Part shown: positions 8,308-16,774 of the stretch, in pieces | How the letters are laid out: every line of letters begins with the position of its first letter | Position numbering within the stretch: the stretch's first letter is position 1 | Notes under the pieces: model-generated | The model's input: the letters and a program-made list of their open reading frames with translations, nothing else | What the model was told of the DNA's origin: nothing | The model's database searches: none | Source of the DNA: Pseudomonadota bacterium | Lineage (GTDB): Bacteria > Pseudomonadota > Gammaproteobacteria > Burkholderiales > Burkholderiaceae_B | Assembly: GCA_023387815.1 (NCBI GenBank) | Contig: JAEWHK010000052.1 | Coordinates: 1-64,000, forward strand | Length of the DNA stretch: 64,000 nucleotides | Direction: 5' to 3' | Translations under genes and position numbers: made by a program

Positions 8308-9693
8308 ATGAAGGAGATCAGATTGCTGTCTGCAACCCCCATTCTTGGATACGGATTTCCGGAGGCTGCATTCGAAGCCGGGCTGGCGCAGAATCCACAT
8401 ATGATTGGCGCAGATGGTGGCAGTACGGACCCGGGCCCGTATTATCTGGGGTCAGGTAAAGCGTTTTGTTCCCGCGTTGCCATGAAACGGGATTTGCGGA
8501 TCATGATCAAGGGCGGCGTTCCGCGGGGTATTCCCGTCATCGTGAGCACATCGGGCGGTGCGGGTGGTGAGCCACATTTGCAAATGATGGCCGATATCGT
8601 TCGCGAGATTGCGACCGAAGAGAATCTGGCTTTCAAGCTTGCCCTGATCCATTCCGAACAGAGTGCAGACTTCTTGATCGAGCGAATTGATTCCGGAAAA
8701 GTGCATCCGGTTTCCCGCCAGCCGCCTTTGACGCGCGAGACTGTTCAGAAGGCGACTCGCATTGTAGGCCTGATGGGGGTCGAACCATACATCCGCGCCC
8801 TGGATGAAGGTGCGCAGGTGATTCTGGCGGGTCGGAGCACCGATCCTGCACCATGGGCTGCCGTGGCCATCCGTGCCGGCCTGCCAGAAGCGCAAGGCTG
8901 GTACGCGGGAAAAATGCTGGAGTGTGGTTCAGAACCTGCGATTCCAAAACGCGAGGGTTGCCTGCTGGCCCGGATAACCTCCGAATATGTCGATCTGGAG
9001 CCGACCAATGCAGCGCAGCGCTGCACAACACTGTCTGTCGCCAATTTTGCATTGCATGAAAACAAAAGTCCGATTCATCATGTTGAGCCCGGTGGCACCC
9101 TGAATACAGCAGATTGTGTGTTTGAACAGTTGACTGACAGAGTGGTGCGAGTCAGCGGTATGCGTTGGCAGAGTAACAGCCCTTATACCGTCAAGCTGGA
9201 AGGTGTGCGCTGTACTGGCTATCGTGCCATTACGATTTGTGCCTCGCGCGATCCCGTGCTGATCTGCGATATTGAGCAGTATCTTGAGATCATCAGTGCC
9301 AATATCGAAGAGAAGACAACTGCCTTTGGTGTGCCGCCCGATCAATATCGAATTGCCATTCGCAGTTACGGACGCAACGGCGTCATGGGAGAGCGCGAAT
9401 CAGCACCTTTTACGGCACCCCATGAAATGGCGTTTGTCGTAGAAGTACTGGCAGACACACAAGATGTCGCCAATGCAGTCACTGCCATTGCCCGCCTGTC
9501 CATGCTGCACTCCGACTTTCCTGGGCGGATGTGCAAAGAAGGGAATATGGCAATTCCATTTTCACCGTCCGATATTTCACTTGGCATGGCGTTTGAATTC
9601 AGCGTCTTTCATGTGATCGATGTGGAGAACCCGGAAGCGTTGTTTCCTATTGAGTACTTAACTATCGGAGCTGGCAATGACAAGAATTCGTGA
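8308..9693 (+). CDS. AtuA-like (DUF1446) acyclic terpene utilization family protein
   Basis: This 461-residue cytoplasmic protein of the AtuA/DUF1446 family has conserved GADGGSTDPGPYYLGSG near 34-50, GGAGGEPHL near 78 and LAGRSTDPAPWAA near 178. The family was named from the Pseudomonas citronellol/geraniol cluster, but no reaction is firmly established. Many members occur beside Bug proteins and DUF4387 proteins, as here. AGGA stands 7 bases before the ATG. It overlaps the next gene by 17 bases, consistent with the frequent AtuA-DUF4387 pairing or fusion and suggesting a two-subunit enzyme. The substrate is probably a carboxylic acid or its CoA ester, by context only. Confidence 0.85.
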   Translation: MKEIRLLSATPILGYGFPEAAFEAGLAQNPHMIGADGGSTDPGPYYLGSGKAFCSRVAMKRDLRIMIKGGVPRGIPVIVSTSGGAGGEPHLQMMADIVREIATEENLAFKLALIHSEQSADFLIERIDSGKVHPVSRQPPLTRETVQKATRIVGLMGVEPYIRALDEGAQVILAGRSTDPAPWAAVAIRAGLPEAQGWYAGKMLECGSEPAIPKREGCLLARITSEYVDLEPTNAAQRCTTLSVANFALHENKSPIHHVEPGGTLNTADCVFEQLTDRVVRVSGMRWQSNSPYTVKLEGVRCTGYRAITICASRDPVLICDIEQYLEIISANIEEKTTAFGVPPDQYRIAIRSYGRNGVMGERESAPFTAPHEMAFVVEVLADTQDVANAVTAIARLSMLHSDFPGRMCKEGNMAIPFSPSDISLGMAFEFSVFHVIDVENPEALFPIEYLTIGAGNDKNS

Positions 9694-9991
9694 TCTGGCA
9701 AGCATTTGCAAGAGCAAGAATGCGGGGCCATTTGATTTGACCATTGATGTCATGTTCGATTCCGACGAGATGTTCGATCGCGTCGAAAAGACCGGTGTAC
9801 TGAACGCGGCATTGTTTGCCCGGCTTTACAAGGTCGCAGAGGAAGACGTCCTGTTTACACCGTACCGGGCGGCAAGAGCGTTTAAGGCGACGCTGCCGCG
9901 ATTGATCCCGGCCGGTGCCTTTGGCGACAGCGATGTCTATGGCGCCCAGCAGCATGGGCCGCTGCTGGAAGTGGATATCCCGATTGAATAG
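9677..9991 (+). CDS. DUF4387 domain protein, partner of AtuA-like protein
   Basis: This 104-residue small protein matches DUF4387 (IRDLASICKSKNAGPF at the start, LFTPYRAARAFKATLPR near 56-74, DSDVYGAQQHGPLLEVDIP at the end). It starts within the last codons of the AtuA-like gene with GGAG six bases upstream, so translation is coupled. DUF4387 is found either fused to or next to AtuA-family proteins, which supports a shared complex. Its biochemical role is unknown. Confidence 0.85.
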   Translation: MTRIRDLASICKSKNAGPFDLTIDVMFDSDEMFDRVEKTGVLNAALFARLYKVAEEDVLFTPYRAARAFKATLPRLIPAGAFGDSDVYGAQQHGPLLEVDIPIE

Positions 9992-10037
9992 CGAACGACA
10001 GGCAGACAATCATGACAAGACAAAGGAGTTAGTGAAA

Positions 10038-11486
10038 ATGCAGCAAAGAAAAAGACAAATGAGCCTGATCGGCTTTTTGCAGGCGCAGAACTGTTCTACC
10101 TATCCGGGGAGCTGGCGTCACGCAGCAACAACGCCGGATTTTCTGACGCCTGAATATTATCAGCGCATTGCCCGTGTACTGGAGGAGGGTAAATTTCACA
10201 TGGCATTCTTTGACGACCGTCTGGCCATGCCCGATATTTACTCCGGCGATCATACCGACACCGTTAAGCATGGTATTCGTGCGGTAAAGATGGATCCGGT
10301 CGTAGTGCTGTCCGCCATGGCTGCTGTTACGACGAGACTGGGCCTGGGTGCCACTTACTCGACCACGTATTATGAACCCTATCACGTTGCTCGTACTTTT
10401 GCCACGCTTGATCTGATGACAAAAGGGCGGGCGGCCTGGAATGTTGTGACGTCCCTGAATGACTCGGAAGCGGCCAACTTCGGCAGCAACAAACATCTGG
10501 AGCACGACCAGCGCTATGAACGGGCAGATGAGTTCCTTGAAACTACGCTTGGTCACTGGGATACCTGGCAGGAGGAGGCGCTGGTTGTGGACAAAACCAG
10601 CGGTCTGTTCGCGCGTCCGGAAAAAGTAACGAGACTGGATCACAAGGGGGAGTACTTCAACTCACGTGGACCGTTTACCGTTCCCAGATCCCCCCAGGGA
10701 CAGCCCGTGCTGATACAGGCGGGGCAAAGTGGCAGGGGCAAGGCATTCGCGGCACGGTGGGCTGAATTCATTTTCGTTGTCTATCCCAATCTGGACCTTG
10801 CAAAAAAGCAATATGCAGAAATGAAAGCGGTGATCGCCAGAGAAGGACGAGATCCGGATAAAGTGCAGATTGCCACAGCCTGCTATGTGGTCGTTGGCGA
10901 AACCGATGAAATTGCAAGGCAGAAAATGGAATATGCTGACTCGCTGGCCAAGGATGAAGACGCTCTGGCACTGATCTGCGAAGTACTCAATCACGATTTT
11001 TCCGGTCGAGATTTGGATGAGCCGATCAACGACGAGGACATGAACGCAGTTTCCGGATGGCGGGCATTTCGGGACCGTGTTGTAACATTGAGTGGGAAGG
11101 CAAACCCCTCCGTTCGTGATTTTATTGATTATTCCAAGCGTGCCCGCCTCAAAGAGTTCAATGTTTTCGTGGGATCTCCGAAAACCGTCGCAGACGAAAT
11201 GGAAAAATGGTTCGTAGAGGGAGGATGTGATGGCTTTGTGATTTCGCCGACTCACACACCAGGGAGCTACGAGGATTTTGTTCGGATGGTTGTGCCCGAA
11301 TTGCAGCGTCGTGGCGTATTTCGCAAGGAATATCAGGGCGACACCCTGCGCGAAAATCTTGGGCTGGAGTATCCTGAAAGTGGAGACTGGCAGCGCGCCC
11401 AGCAGCATGCGGCGCAAGCAAGGAAAACGGAAGAAAAGGCGCGTGAGATGGCTACTCTGCCCCTGTCAGGGGATGCTGTGCGATAA
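10038..11486 (+). CDS. LLM-class FMNH2-dependent monooxygenase (NtaA/SnaA/DszA type)
   Basis: This 482-residue bacterial-luciferase-like TIM-barrel enzyme belongs to the NtaA/SnaA/DszA group. Its hallmarks are AWNVVTSLNDSEAANFG near residues 137-153, the bulge segment FTVPRSPQGQPVLIQAGQSG and a C-terminal SPTHTPGSYEDFV. These enzymes use free reduced FMN and O2 to cleave C-N or C-S bonds or oxidise complex carboxylates, with a separate flavin reductase; the reductase at 6107 is the likely partner. I chose ATG 10038 (AAAGGAG 9 bases upstream) over the longer upstream reading. The 3' end overlaps the convergent LysR gene by 35 bases. The substrate cannot be read from sequence. Confidence 0.88.
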   Translation: MQQRKRQMSLIGFLQAQNCSTYPGSWRHAATTPDFLTPEYYQRIARVLEEGKFHMAFFDDRLAMPDIYSGDHTDTVKHGIRAVKMDPVVVLSAMAAVTTRLGLGATYSTTYYEPYHVARTFATLDLMTKGRAAWNVVTSLNDSEAANFGSNKHLEHDQRYERADEFLETTLGHWDTWQEEALVVDKTSGLFARPEKVTRLDHKGEYFNSRGPFTVPRSPQGQPVLIQAGQSGRGKAFAARWAEFIFVVYPNLDLAKKQYAEMKAVIAREGRDPDKVQIATACYVVVGETDEIARQKMEYADSLAKDEDALALICEVLNHDFSGRDLDEPINDEDMNAVSGWRAFRDRVVTLSGKANPSVRDFIDYSKRARLKEFNVFVGSPKTVADEMEKWFVEGGCDGFVISPTHTPGSYEDFVRMVVPELQRRGVFRKEYQGDTLRENLGLEYPESGDWQRAQQHAAQARKTEEKAREMATLPLSGDAVR

Positions 11487-12345
11487 AGTCGATAAACGCC
11501 CGTGTCTTTGCTGAGAGCTGCTCCTGTGTCGGATAGACCGCGTACACGTCTGCAGGTTCATACCAATCTGACAGGACCCGACAGAGTTTGCCCTCGTTGA
11601 TCAGTTTCTGTACGCTCCATTGCGAGCGTAATATCAGTCCGTATCCGGAAAGTGCCCAGGAAAGTGCGATTTCGCCGTCGTTGGTGCTCATTCTTGCGCG
11701 CACTTTCAGGGTCTCATGGCGAGTGTCATTGTGTAATTGCCAGATACCGAAAGTCTGTTCATTTTCATGAAGAACAATCACCGAGTGTCTGGACAAATCA
11801 CTGATGCTGCCCGGTATGCCATGTTTTTTCAGATAATCTGGCGTAGCGCATATCACGCGCCGGTTATTGCGCAGTTTGCGGGCATGCAAGCGGACGTCCG
11901 GCAACTGCCCGACCCAGATGCCAATGTCAAACCCCGCATCCACAAGATTCAGGGGACGGTCGCTCAGATGTAGCTGCACTTCGAGTTCCGGGTAAAGCGC
12001 GGCGAACTCTCCGAGAATAGTTGACACAAAGGCGCGACCAAATCCCAGACTGGCGTTGACGCGCAGCAGTCCTGCAGGGCGGGCGGTCGCACCGCGTAAA
12101 GTCTGTTCCAGTTCATCCAGCTCGGAAAGCAGCCGCTTGCCTTCCTGCACGTAGCGCTCGCCTTCTGGTGTAATTCTCAGGGTGCGGGTGGTTCGTTGAA
12201 TCAGACGCACACCCAGACGGGCTTCCAGCGCCATCAGGCGCTTGCTTACCGCTGCGCCGGTAATACCCAGCTCTCGGCCTGCACCCACAAGACTGTTGCT
12301 GCGCACGATACTGTTGAAGAGTTCCAGGTCACTGAACTTGGCCAT
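11452..12345 (-). CDS. LysR-type transcriptional regulator
   Basis: This 297-residue LysR protein of the CrgA/DmlR-like subgroup has its HTH at residues 1-60 (ELFNSIVRSNSLVGAGRELGITGAAVSKRL), a linker helix, and an effector domain from about 90 to 290. It is divergent from leuC at 12448, with a palindrome in the 102-base gap, the usual arrangement for a LysR controlling its neighbour and itself. Its 3' end overlaps the convergent monooxygenase gene by 35 bases. The ligand is probably a dicarboxylate linked to the LeuCD enzyme, by inference. Confidence 0.92.
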   Translation of the reverse strand: MAKFSDLELFNSIVRSNSLVGAGRELGITGAAVSKRLMALEARLGVRLIQRTTRTLRITPEGERYVQEGKRLLSELDELEQTLRGATARPAGLLRVNASLGFGRAFVSTILGEFAALYPELEVQLHLSDRPLNLVDAGFDIGIWVGQLPDVRLHARKLRNNRRVICATPDYLKKHGIPGSISDLSRHSVIVLHENEQTFGIWQLHNDTRHETLKVRARMSTNDGEIALSWALSGYGLILRSQWSVQKLINEGKLCRVLSDWYEPADVYAVYPTQEQLSAKTRAFIDFIAQHPLTGAE

Positions 12346-12372
12346 TTAATTATCAACTTTCAGGAAGTAATT

Positions 12373-12390
12373 ATCCAATTTTTATTGGAT
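12373..12390. promoter_or_regulatory. Palindrome in the LysR-leuC divergent promoter region
   Basis: ATCCAAT and ATTGGAT form a perfect 7-base inverted repeat with a 4-base spacer, 58 bases before leuC and 27 bases before the LysR start on the other strand. The position and symmetry fit a LysR recognition site. There is no experimental support. Confidence 0.45.
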
Positions 12391-12447
12391 TAATAATATC
12401 ACCGATAGAGCGTAGACTACAGCTATTGTTTTTGTGGGGAATCACAA

Positions 12448-13896
12448 ATGAAAGAAATCGCGCAGCCACGCTCTTTATATCGAAAGCTGGTCGATAGCCA
12501 TACGGTCGAGACCCTGGACGAGCAGAATATTCTGCTCTATGTCGATCTGCATCTGATGAATGAGTACACCAGTCCTCAGGCATTTGCCGGGCTGGATGCG
12601 GCGCAGCGTCCCTTGGCAGTGCCGGGGGCACAAGTCGCCGTTGTCGATCATATTATTCCCACCCATCCGGTGGCGCATCGTGTGATTCAGGATCCGGCAT
12701 CAGCACTTCAGGCTTCCAATCTCCGACGAAATTGTGAGAAACATGAAATCACCCTGTACGACACAAATGACTCGCTTCAGGGAATTGAGCATATTATTGC
12801 GCCCGAACTCGGCATGATACGGCCCGGAATGGTGGTTCTCTGTGGGGATAGTCATACGACCACCTATGGTGCGCTGGGTGCGCTGGGATTTGGTATTGGT
12901 ACATCAGAGATCGAACATATTCTGGCAACGCAGACGCTGGTCTACCGCGTGGCAAATGAAATGCGTATCTGCGTGTCGGGCAGATTGCCTTATGGCGCTT
13001 CCGCCAAGGATCTGATACTGCATGTGATTGGTGAAATAGGCGCGCAGGGCGCTCGCGGTTACGCGGTCGAGTTTTGCGGAGAGGCAATCCGGTCACTTTC
13101 CATCGAGGCACGAATGACTTTGTGCAATATGGCGGTAGAAGCCGGCGCACGTGCAGCACTTATTGCACCAGACAGTGAAACGCTGGATTATGTGCTGGAT
13201 CGCGCCTGTGATATTGACGATTCCATTCGTGATTCCGCCATTCTTGCCTGGCAATCGCTGTTCAGTGATGACGATGCCGTGTTTGAACAGAATGTATATT
13301 TTGATGCAAGCGCGGTAGAACCTCAGGTGACTTGGGGAACAAGTCCGGATCAGACCATTGGCGTCACACAGCAGACGCCGTTGCCGGCCGCCTTTGGAGG
13401 TTCAGCCCGGCAATCGGCTGCGCAGCGAGCCTATGAATATATGGGGCTTGTACCGGGCATTTCATTGATCGGCGTACCCGTTGACCGTGTCTTTATTGGC
13501 TCCTGTACCAATGCGAGAATCGAAGACTTGCGTCATGTTGCGCAGTTGGTGCGCGGCAAACACGTCGCTGCCGGTGTGCGTGCGATGGTTGTGCCAGGTT
13601 CCGGATCGGTTCGTCTGCAGGCTGAAGCGGAAGGCATTGCTGAAATACTGAAAGATGCGGGTTTCGAATGGCGCCAGCCAGGCTGTTCCATGTGTCTGGC
13701 CATGAACGATGACGTGCTGCGACCGGGTGAGCGCTGCGCCTCGACGACAAACCGGAACTTCGAAGGCCGCCAGGGCAGAGCAGGAAGAACCCATTTAATG
13801 AGTCCCATCATGGCAGCAGCGGCTGCACTTGAAGGGAAAATCGTGGATGTTCGAACCTTGAACACGGAACGGAGCGGATATGCAATCAATGCGTAA
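12448..13896 (+). CDS. leuC: LeuC-type dehydratase large subunit (isopropylmalate isomerase or maleate/citraconate hydratase)
   Basis: This 482-residue protein is a full-length LeuC homologue. [4Fe-4S] ligands Cys353, Cys413 and Cys416 lie in GSCTNARIEDL and PGCSMC, GDSHTTTYGALG is at 133-144, and VDLHLMNEYTSPQAF is near 32-46. No leuA or leuB is adjacent and the gene is divergent from a LysR, so a catabolic role is more likely than leucine synthesis. LeuCD-type maleate hydratases (HbzIJ) and citraconate hydratases are precedents. It overlaps leuD by 17 bases. The fold and metal site are certain; the leuC symbol reflects homology only. Confidence 0.85.
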   Translation: MKEIAQPRSLYRKLVDSHTVETLDEQNILLYVDLHLMNEYTSPQAFAGLDAAQRPLAVPGAQVAVVDHIIPTHPVAHRVIQDPASALQASNLRRNCEKHEITLYDTNDSLQGIEHIIAPELGMIRPGMVVLCGDSHTTTYGALGALGFGIGTSEIEHILATQTLVYRVANEMRICVSGRLPYGASAKDLILHVIGEIGAQGARGYAVEFCGEAIRSLSIEARMTLCNMAVEAGARAALIAPDSETLDYVLDRACDIDDSIRDSAILAWQSLFSDDDAVFEQNVYFDASAVEPQVTWGTSPDQTIGVTQQTPLPAAFGGSARQSAAQRAYEYMGLVPGISLIGVPVDRVFIGSCTNARIEDLRHVAQLVRGKHVAAGVRAMVVPGSGSVRLQAEAEGIAEILKDAGFEWRQPGCSMCLAMNDDVLRPGERCASTTNRNFEGRQGRAGRTHLMSPIMAAAAALEGKIVDVRTLNTERSGYAINA

Positions 13897-14527
13897 AATC
13901 GAAGGTATTGCGGCGCCTTTGCCAATTACCAATCTGGATACCGATCAGATTATGCCCAAGCAATTTCTGAAAGGCATAGACAAGAAGGGATTGGATAAAG
14001 GGCTCTTGTATGATTTACGGTTTGATGACATGGGCAATCTGCGTCAGGACTTCGTGCTGAATCAGGCAGAATATGCCAATGCGACTATCATTCTTGGCGC
14101 AGCGAATTTCGGTTGTGGTTCGAGTCGTGAACATGCGGTCTGGGGTCTCTTGCAGTTCGGCATCCAGGCTGTCATTGCGCCCAGTTTTGGAGAAATCTTC
14201 TATTCAAATGCAATAAACAACCGTTTGCTGGTCTGTCAGGTCACTGAAGATGCTGCGGATCGATTGATGCAGATCGCAAGCGCCTCCCCTGGCACGAGCT
14301 TTGTGCTGGATATTGAATCGCTCACCATCACGGCAGGCGACGAAACTGTACCGTTTCAACTGGCGCCGCGATACCAGAGCGCTTTTCTTGAAGGGCTGGA
14401 CATGATTGCAAGCACGCTGAAATCGGTCGACAGGATACGTGCCTTTTCAGCCAACTGGGTGAAAGCGAATCCATGGCTGGAGAATATCGGCTGGAAAGCT
14501 GGGAATGAGCGGATTAACAGATCGTGA
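13880..14527 (+). CDS. leuD: LeuD-type dehydratase small subunit
   Basis: This 215-residue small subunit has the normal LeuD length: PLPITNLDTDQIMPKQFLK near the start, AANFGCGSSREHAVWGL near 74-90, VIAPSFGEIFYSNAINNRL after it, and the C-terminal NPWLENIGW. It forms the heterodimer with the overlapping leuC product and closes the Fe-S active site. GGAG lies 5 bases before the chosen ATG. Regulation is probably by the divergent LysR at 11452-12345. As with leuC, the substrate may be maleate, citraconate or a related acid rather than isopropylmalate. Confidence 0.86.
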   Translation: MQSMRKIEGIAAPLPITNLDTDQIMPKQFLKGIDKKGLDKGLLYDLRFDDMGNLRQDFVLNQAEYANATIILGAANFGCGSSREHAVWGLLQFGIQAVIAPSFGEIFYSNAINNRLLVCQVTEDAADRLMQIASASPGTSFVLDIESLTITAGDETVPFQLAPRYQSAFLEGLDMIASTLKSVDRIRAFSANWVKANPWLENIGWKAGNERINRS

Positions 14528-14647
14528 ACGGTTTCGACGCAGCGCTGGCAGGCTGGGGCGCGGATATCGATTAAATCATTCAGATGCCTTGCGGCGTATG
14601 CTAAGACAATACCATCAATCCACTGAGTGGGTAACCGGAGTAAAGAG

Positions 14648-15532
14648 ATGTTCGAAGGCTTTGAACAAAAGCAGTTTGCTGTCAGTGACGAAGTGACAAT
14701 CAATTATCGTGTGGGCGGAACCGGTCCGGCACTGCTATTGCTGCATGGTCATCCGCAAACGCATGTCATGTGGCATCTTGTTGCTCCGGTTCTTGCGCAG
14801 AACTACACAGTTGTAATACCAGATCTGCGCGGCTACGGTGACTCTTCAAAGCCCGAGGGAGGAACAGACTATATCGCTTACTCAAAGCGCGTAATGGCGC
14901 AGGACGTTGTTTCGCTGATGACAGCTCTTGGTCATGACACCTTCTTTGTGGGCGCTCATGACAGAGGCGCCCGGGTGGCACACCGCGCGGCGCTTGATCA
15001 TCCGGAGCGCATCAGACGGCTGTTTCTGCTGGACATCGCACCAACACTGGATATGTATGAAGGAACAACGCGCGAGTTTGCGACGGCATATTGGCATTGG
15101 TTTCTGTTCATACAGCCAGCACCTTTGCCCGAATTGATGATCGGCTCAAATACCACCGAATTTATCCGCAGCTATATGGGACGCCGGCATGCCGGACTGG
15201 GTATCTTCAATCCGCAAGCACTCGCTGAGTATGAGCGTTGTTATGGGCTACCAGGCACAGTGGCTGCCGTGTGCAATGACTATCGCGCCTCTGCGGGCAT
15301 CGACCTTGATCATGACCGTCACGACAGGGCCGAAGGAAATCATTTGACCATGCCCCTGCACGTATTGTGGGGACGCCACGGTGCGGTCGGACGCTGTTTC
15401 GATGTGCTACGTCTGTGGCAGGCGGCTAGCCTCAACGAAGTCACTGGCCATGATGTTGACTGTGGGCATTATCTGGCCGAAGAAGTGCCCGAACTCGTGG
15501 CTACGGAAATGCAGGCGTTTTTCCGTGCATGA
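14648..15532 (+). CDS. Haloacetate (fluoroacetate) dehalogenase-like alpha/beta hydrolase
   Basis: This 294-residue alpha/beta hydrolase carries the residue set known for fluoroacetate dehalogenases: nucleophile Asp105 with Arg106 and Arg109 (AHDRGAR), Asp129, His150-Trp151 (YWHW), Tyr212 and general-base His274 (CGHYLAEE). The spacing matches the characterised Rhodopseudomonas enzyme to within a few residues. The reaction would be hydrolytic removal of halide from a 2-haloacid to give the 2-hydroxy acid, in the cytoplasm. GGAG precedes ATG 14648; an earlier in-frame GTG lacks a site. It follows leuCD after 120 bases with no visible terminator. Which haloacid is natural here is unknown. Confidence 0.82.
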   Translation: MFEGFEQKQFAVSDEVTINYRVGGTGPALLLLHGHPQTHVMWHLVAPVLAQNYTVVIPDLRGYGDSSKPEGGTDYIAYSKRVMAQDVVSLMTALGHDTFFVGAHDRGARVAHRAALDHPERIRRLFLLDIAPTLDMYEGTTREFATAYWHWFLFIQPAPLPELMIGSNTTEFIRSYMGRRHAGLGIFNPQALAEYERCYGLPGTVAAVCNDYRASAGIDLDHDRHDRAEGNHLTMPLHVLWGRHGAVGRCFDVLRLWQAASLNEVTGHDVDCGHYLAEEVPELVATEMQAFFRA

Positions 15533-15624
15533 CGCTGACCTTCATTTCCCCATATGCCTGAGCGATACCGGCCGCTCTGAAAGTGTGCCAGTACAAACTG
15601 CATGAGCTGGGACGTGAACAGACC

Positions 15625-16527
15625 TTAATCCGCATATCCCTCGACGGTCATGAACGTCTTTAGAATATCAATGAACGATTGTGACAAATGTGATATCGGC
15701 TCATCAGCGATTCTGACCAGGTACGCGGTGAGTTTTGGTGAATTCTCGATGGGTCGTGTCACGAATCTGCTGGCCGACCAGCTTCTTGCAGAGAACTGGT
15801 CTACCAGCGAGATGCCGGCGCCTGCCTGTACCAGTGCGCAGGCATTCTGAGGAGAACCCACTTCCACAACGGGTTTCACGATCAGATCGTGTTGTTGAAA
15901 CAGCTGCTGCACCATCTGTCCAAACGATGATTCCCTGTCATAGGAAATAAAAGGGTAGGGCAGCAGATCCGTGATTTTCAGAGTAGCCCGGCTCGATAGC
16001 GGATGATTATAAGGAAGAATGCACACCAGATCCGCTTCGCCAATTTTTTCCTGCTCGAGATTGGGATGTGACATCGGCAAAATGGAAATGGCCAGATCCG
16101 CCTGTCTCTTCAAAAGACGTTCAATCAACGGCAAATGCGTCAGATATCGGAACGTCAGTTTGACATTCTCATGATGCTTTCTGTATTCCGTAATCACGGA
16201 TGGAATCAGCATCTGTCCCAGACTGGGTGTGGCGATAAGATTCAGGATGCCTTCCTGATTCTCGCGCAGTTCCCGCGCCATTTCATTGACTCGCTGCACT
16301 CCCTCGTACACATTCTCCACCTGATGAAACAGCTTTTTCGCTTCGAGCGTAGCGTGCAATCTGCCGCGTATACGTTCAAACAGAGGAAATCCAATACGAA
16401 TCTCCAGATGCGAAAGCATTCGGCTGATTGCCGGCTGCGACACAAACAGCAGTTCGGATGCACCACGGATGGTTCCCGTGATCATGACCGCCCGAAAAAC
16501 TTCGATCTGTCGCAAATTCAATTCCAT
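15625..16527 (-). CDS. LysR-type transcriptional regulator
   Basis: This 300-residue LysR protein has its HTH at residues 1-60 (VFRAVMITGTIRGASELLFVSQPAISRML, close to the NocR/OccR-like subgroup) and an effector domain at about 90-290. It is divergent from the hydantoinase/ABC/racemase operon at 16775 and shares a 247-base region with it that contains inverted repeats, so it most likely activates that operon in response to the imported amino-acid-like substrate. Function beyond the family is inference. Confidence 0.92.
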   Translation of the reverse strand: MELNLRQIEVFRAVMITGTIRGASELLFVSQPAISRMLSHLEIRIGFPLFERIRGRLHATLEAKKLFHQVENVYEGVQRVNEMARELRENQEGILNLIATPSLGQMLIPSVITEYRKHHENVKLTFRYLTHLPLIERLLKRQADLAISILPMSHPNLEQEKIGEADLVCILPYNHPLSSRATLKITDLLPYPFISYDRESSFGQMVQQLFQQHDLIVKPVVEVGSPQNACALVQAGAGISLVDQFSARSWSASRFVTRPIENSPKLTAYLVRIADEPISHLSQSFIDILKTFMTVEGYAD

Positions 16528-16560
16528 AGGGTGTTGTCCTGTATTGCAGGCTGTATGTAG

Positions 16561-16689
16561 AACATAACGTTAATCTCTGTTGCGGTGCAGAAAGCATCAT
16601 GTCGGTGCAGTACCGCACCAACAAAGGGAAACAAAGGGTTTTCCCGAATAACTATGCTGTCGTGCAGCTTTATGAATTAACGCTATGTT
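16561..16689. promoter_or_regulatory. Long-spaced inverted repeat in the LysR-hydantoinase divergent region
   Basis: AACATAACGTTAAT (16561-16574) is matched 13 of 14 by the reverse complement of 16676-16689, about 100 bases apart. One arm is near each divergent gene. Between them is GGTGC-N6-GCACC, around position 16605. Two distant matching half-regions would suit DNA looping by a LysR tetramer. No other gene is seen in 16528-16774. Confidence 0.4.
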
Positions 16690-16774
16690 AAGTATTACGA
16701 GTGAAATGTCAATAGGAATTCGTCAACTTGCTGGCCATAATATGTTCCATACAAGCCAGATGGAGTTCGACGCA

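Noticed and set aside
9915..10037. Upstream extension of the monooxygenase frame into the DUF4387 gene
   Set aside because: It overlaps coding sequence of the DUF4387 gene and the real start at 10038 has AAAGGAG upstream.
10662..11417. Minus-strand open frame of 251 codons
   Set aside because: It is antisense to the monooxygenase gene, with no domain motifs and low-plausibility composition.
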